The notes under the pieces: generated by a model
The model's input: only the letters and a program-made list of their open reading frames with translations
Databases searched by the model: none
Told to the model about the DNA's origin: nothing
Origin: Halobacteriales archaeon QH_10_70_21
Lineage (GTDB): Archaea > Halobacteriota > Halobacteria > Halobacteriales > Haloarculaceae
DNA: 6,042 nt
NCBI GenBank assembly: GCA_003021325.1
Contig: PXQM01000042.1
Span: forward strand, 1-6,042
Reading direction: 5' to 3'
Made by a program: the position numbers and the translations under genes
Shown: one piece after another, positions 5,036 to 6,042 of the stretch
Numbering within the stretch: the first letter of the stretch is position 1
Layout of the letters: each line of letters starts with the position of its first letter

Positions 5036-6042
5036 CGGGCCAGCTCGACGCCGAACTCGTCGGCCAGCGCCGCCACCTCCTCGCCGACGAGCACCTCGTG
5101 GCCGTCCTCCAGAGCCGACTCGACGTGGGGGCCCAGCGAGACCCCGAAGAGGTCGGCGTCCAGCAGTTCCGCGGGGGTCCGTGCCTCGCGGGGCCGCTCG
5201 ACGACATAGCGGCCCGTTTCGTCGATGAACGGCCCGGTCACCGCCGGGTCCTCGGCGTAGGCCTCGAAGAAGCCCTCGGCGTGCTCCCTGACGCCGACCG
5301 GCGGTCCCCGGTGGCGCTCGACGGCTGGCAGTTCGGCGGATCGACACTCGACGAACAGGACGGCGGTGTCGGCGGCGAAGCGGTCGCTCCGGAGCGGCTC
5401 GAAGCCCGCCCGCCCGAGGAGCCCCTCGACGCCGGCCAGGGACTTCTCCAGCTGGGGGTACAGCTGGTCGTCGACGACGTCGGGCGCCCCGAACCGGACC
5501 GCGACGGGCGTGGTTCCCCGTGCGGCGACGGTCTCCCGGACCGCAGCGGCCGACAGCGGGTCCGGCTCGCGGGGCTCGAAGGCCTCGACCCGCGGGTCGG
5601 CGAGCAGGTCGCGGGCGTAGTGAATCAGCCGGGCGACGTTGCGCTCCGAGCAGACCGCCGCGACGTTCCGCTCGGGGTCCGTCGGGTCGACGACGACCAG
5701 CGGGTCGTCGAACGACTCTCGGGCGTGGTCCTCGGGGTCCAGTCGCACCGGCGGCGACCAGTCGGCGGCCGCCTCCAGCAGCGGGCGGAAGCCGCCGTAC
5801 TCGAGAACGAGCAGCTCGGTCAGGAATCCGGAGAAGCCCCTCGTCCGGAGGTCGCTGCCGTAGGCGCCGACGCCGTCGAGGAAAGCCTTCGCCAGCCGGA
5901 CGTCGTCGGCCAGCGGCTCGATGCGCCCCTCGAGGTAGTCGGTGTGGAACGGCGTCCGGTCGACGGCCGAGCGGATGGCCGTCGCCGACTCGACGGCGTA
6001 ACAGGGGACGCAGTCGACGTCGACGCCGTCGACCTCGCCCGT
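5014..6042 (-). CDS. cca: Archaeal class I CCA tRNA nucleotidyltransferase, N-terminus beyond the window
   Basis: This enzyme adds or repairs the 3' CCA of tRNAs from CTP and ATP without a template. The frame is open from the right edge to the TGA at 5016-5014, giving 342 visible residues; archaeal enzymes are about 440-460, so roughly 100 N-terminal residues, including the G-S and first two catalytic carboxylates, are missing. Visible signatures, counted from the edge: VDCVPCY (9-15), whose Asp10 should be the third metal-binding carboxylate of the head domain; ATAIRSAVDRTPFH (20-33); the central-domain phrase DDVRLAKAFLDGVGAYGSDLR (about 46-66) followed by GFSGFLTELLVLEYGGF; and DPTDPERNVAAVCSE, typical of the archaeal body/tail region. 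A GTG at 5748-5746 is internal and not the start. The 3' end overlaps the convergent small membrane-protein gene. The tRNA-Arg in this window needs this activity because its CCA is not encoded. Confidence 0.95.
   Translation of the reverse strand, partial: TGEVDGVDVDCVPCYAVESATAIRSAVDRTPFHTDYLEGRIEPLADDVRLAKAFLDGVGAYGSDLRTRGFSGFLTELLVLEYGGFRPLLEAAADWSPPVRLDPEDHARESFDDPLVVVDPTDPERNVAAVCSERNVARLIHYARDLLADPRVEAFEPREPDPLSAAAVRETVAARGTTPVAVRFGAPDVVDDQLYPQLEKSLAGVEGLLGRAGFEPLRSDRFAADTAVLFVECRSAELPAVERHRGPPVGVREHAEGFFEAYAEDPAVTGPFIDETGRYVVERPREARTPAELLDADLFGVSLGPHVESALEDGHEVLVGEEVAALADEFGVELARYFEPMP

Noticed and set aside
5746..5748. GTG as the start of a 244-residue minus-strand gene
   Set aside because: The frame stays open upstream to the window edge and that part encodes conserved CCA-enzyme motifs (VPCY, VDRTPFH, GFSGFLTELL), so the GTG is an internal Val codon.
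1..6042. CRISPR array, insertion sequence, integrase, toxin-antitoxin or phage genes
   Set aside because: I saw no regularly spaced repeats, transposase or recombinase motifs, or terminal inverted repeats with target duplications. The window is otherwise well filled by chromosomal housekeeping genes.

Overview
The window comes from a haloarchaeon (class Halobacteria). The DNA is visibly very GC-rich and almost every codon ends in G or C. The proteins are strongly acidic (Asp/Glu-rich). Most gene starts have an AT-rich TATA-like element about 25-32 bases upstream and little or no leader, as expected for haloarchaeal leaderless transcripts. A double histone, a multi-OB-fold RPA-type single-stranded-DNA-binding protein and an archaeal class I CCA-adding enzyme agree with this. 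I cannot assign a genus from the sequence alone.

Layout, left to right. Positions 1-1034 are read from the minus strand: the N-terminal start of a small DUF2892-type membrane protein cut by the left edge, a complete DUF309 protein, a gene-free stretch of about 180 bases full of short repeats, and a tRNA-Arg (anticodon GCG). A 113-bp divergent intergenic region separates the tRNA from a plus-strand DUF7504 (degenerate KaiC/RecA-like) gene. The plus strand then carries a four-domain RPA-like protein, a two-fold archaeal histone, a class II HDAC-type deacetylase overlapping the histone stop by 4 bases, and a 67-residue two-helix membrane protein. The minus-strand CCA tRNA nucleotidyltransferase runs off the right edge and overlaps the end of the small membrane-protein gene tail to tail.

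How the genes fit together. RPA-like protein, histone and deacetylase form a chromatin/ssDNA cluster. To my knowledge the same order (rpa2, hstA, hdaI) occurs in Haloferax volcanii, so it looks like conserved core haloarchaeal genome rather than an accessory island. The tRNA gene does not encode its 3' CCA, so its product depends on the CCA-adding enzyme, which happens to be encoded at the other end of the window.

I do not see a novel defence, CRISPR or mobile system here. The points most worth a second look are: (1) an 18-bp exact duplication of the tRNA-Arg 3' end 65 bp downstream of it, resembling an attachment-site scar; (2) an 8-bp perfect inverted repeat bracketing the TATA element of the histone-deacetylase operon; (3) a histone with only three lysines translationally coupled to a deacetylase; (4) near-identical DNA segments in two OB folds of the RPA gene.
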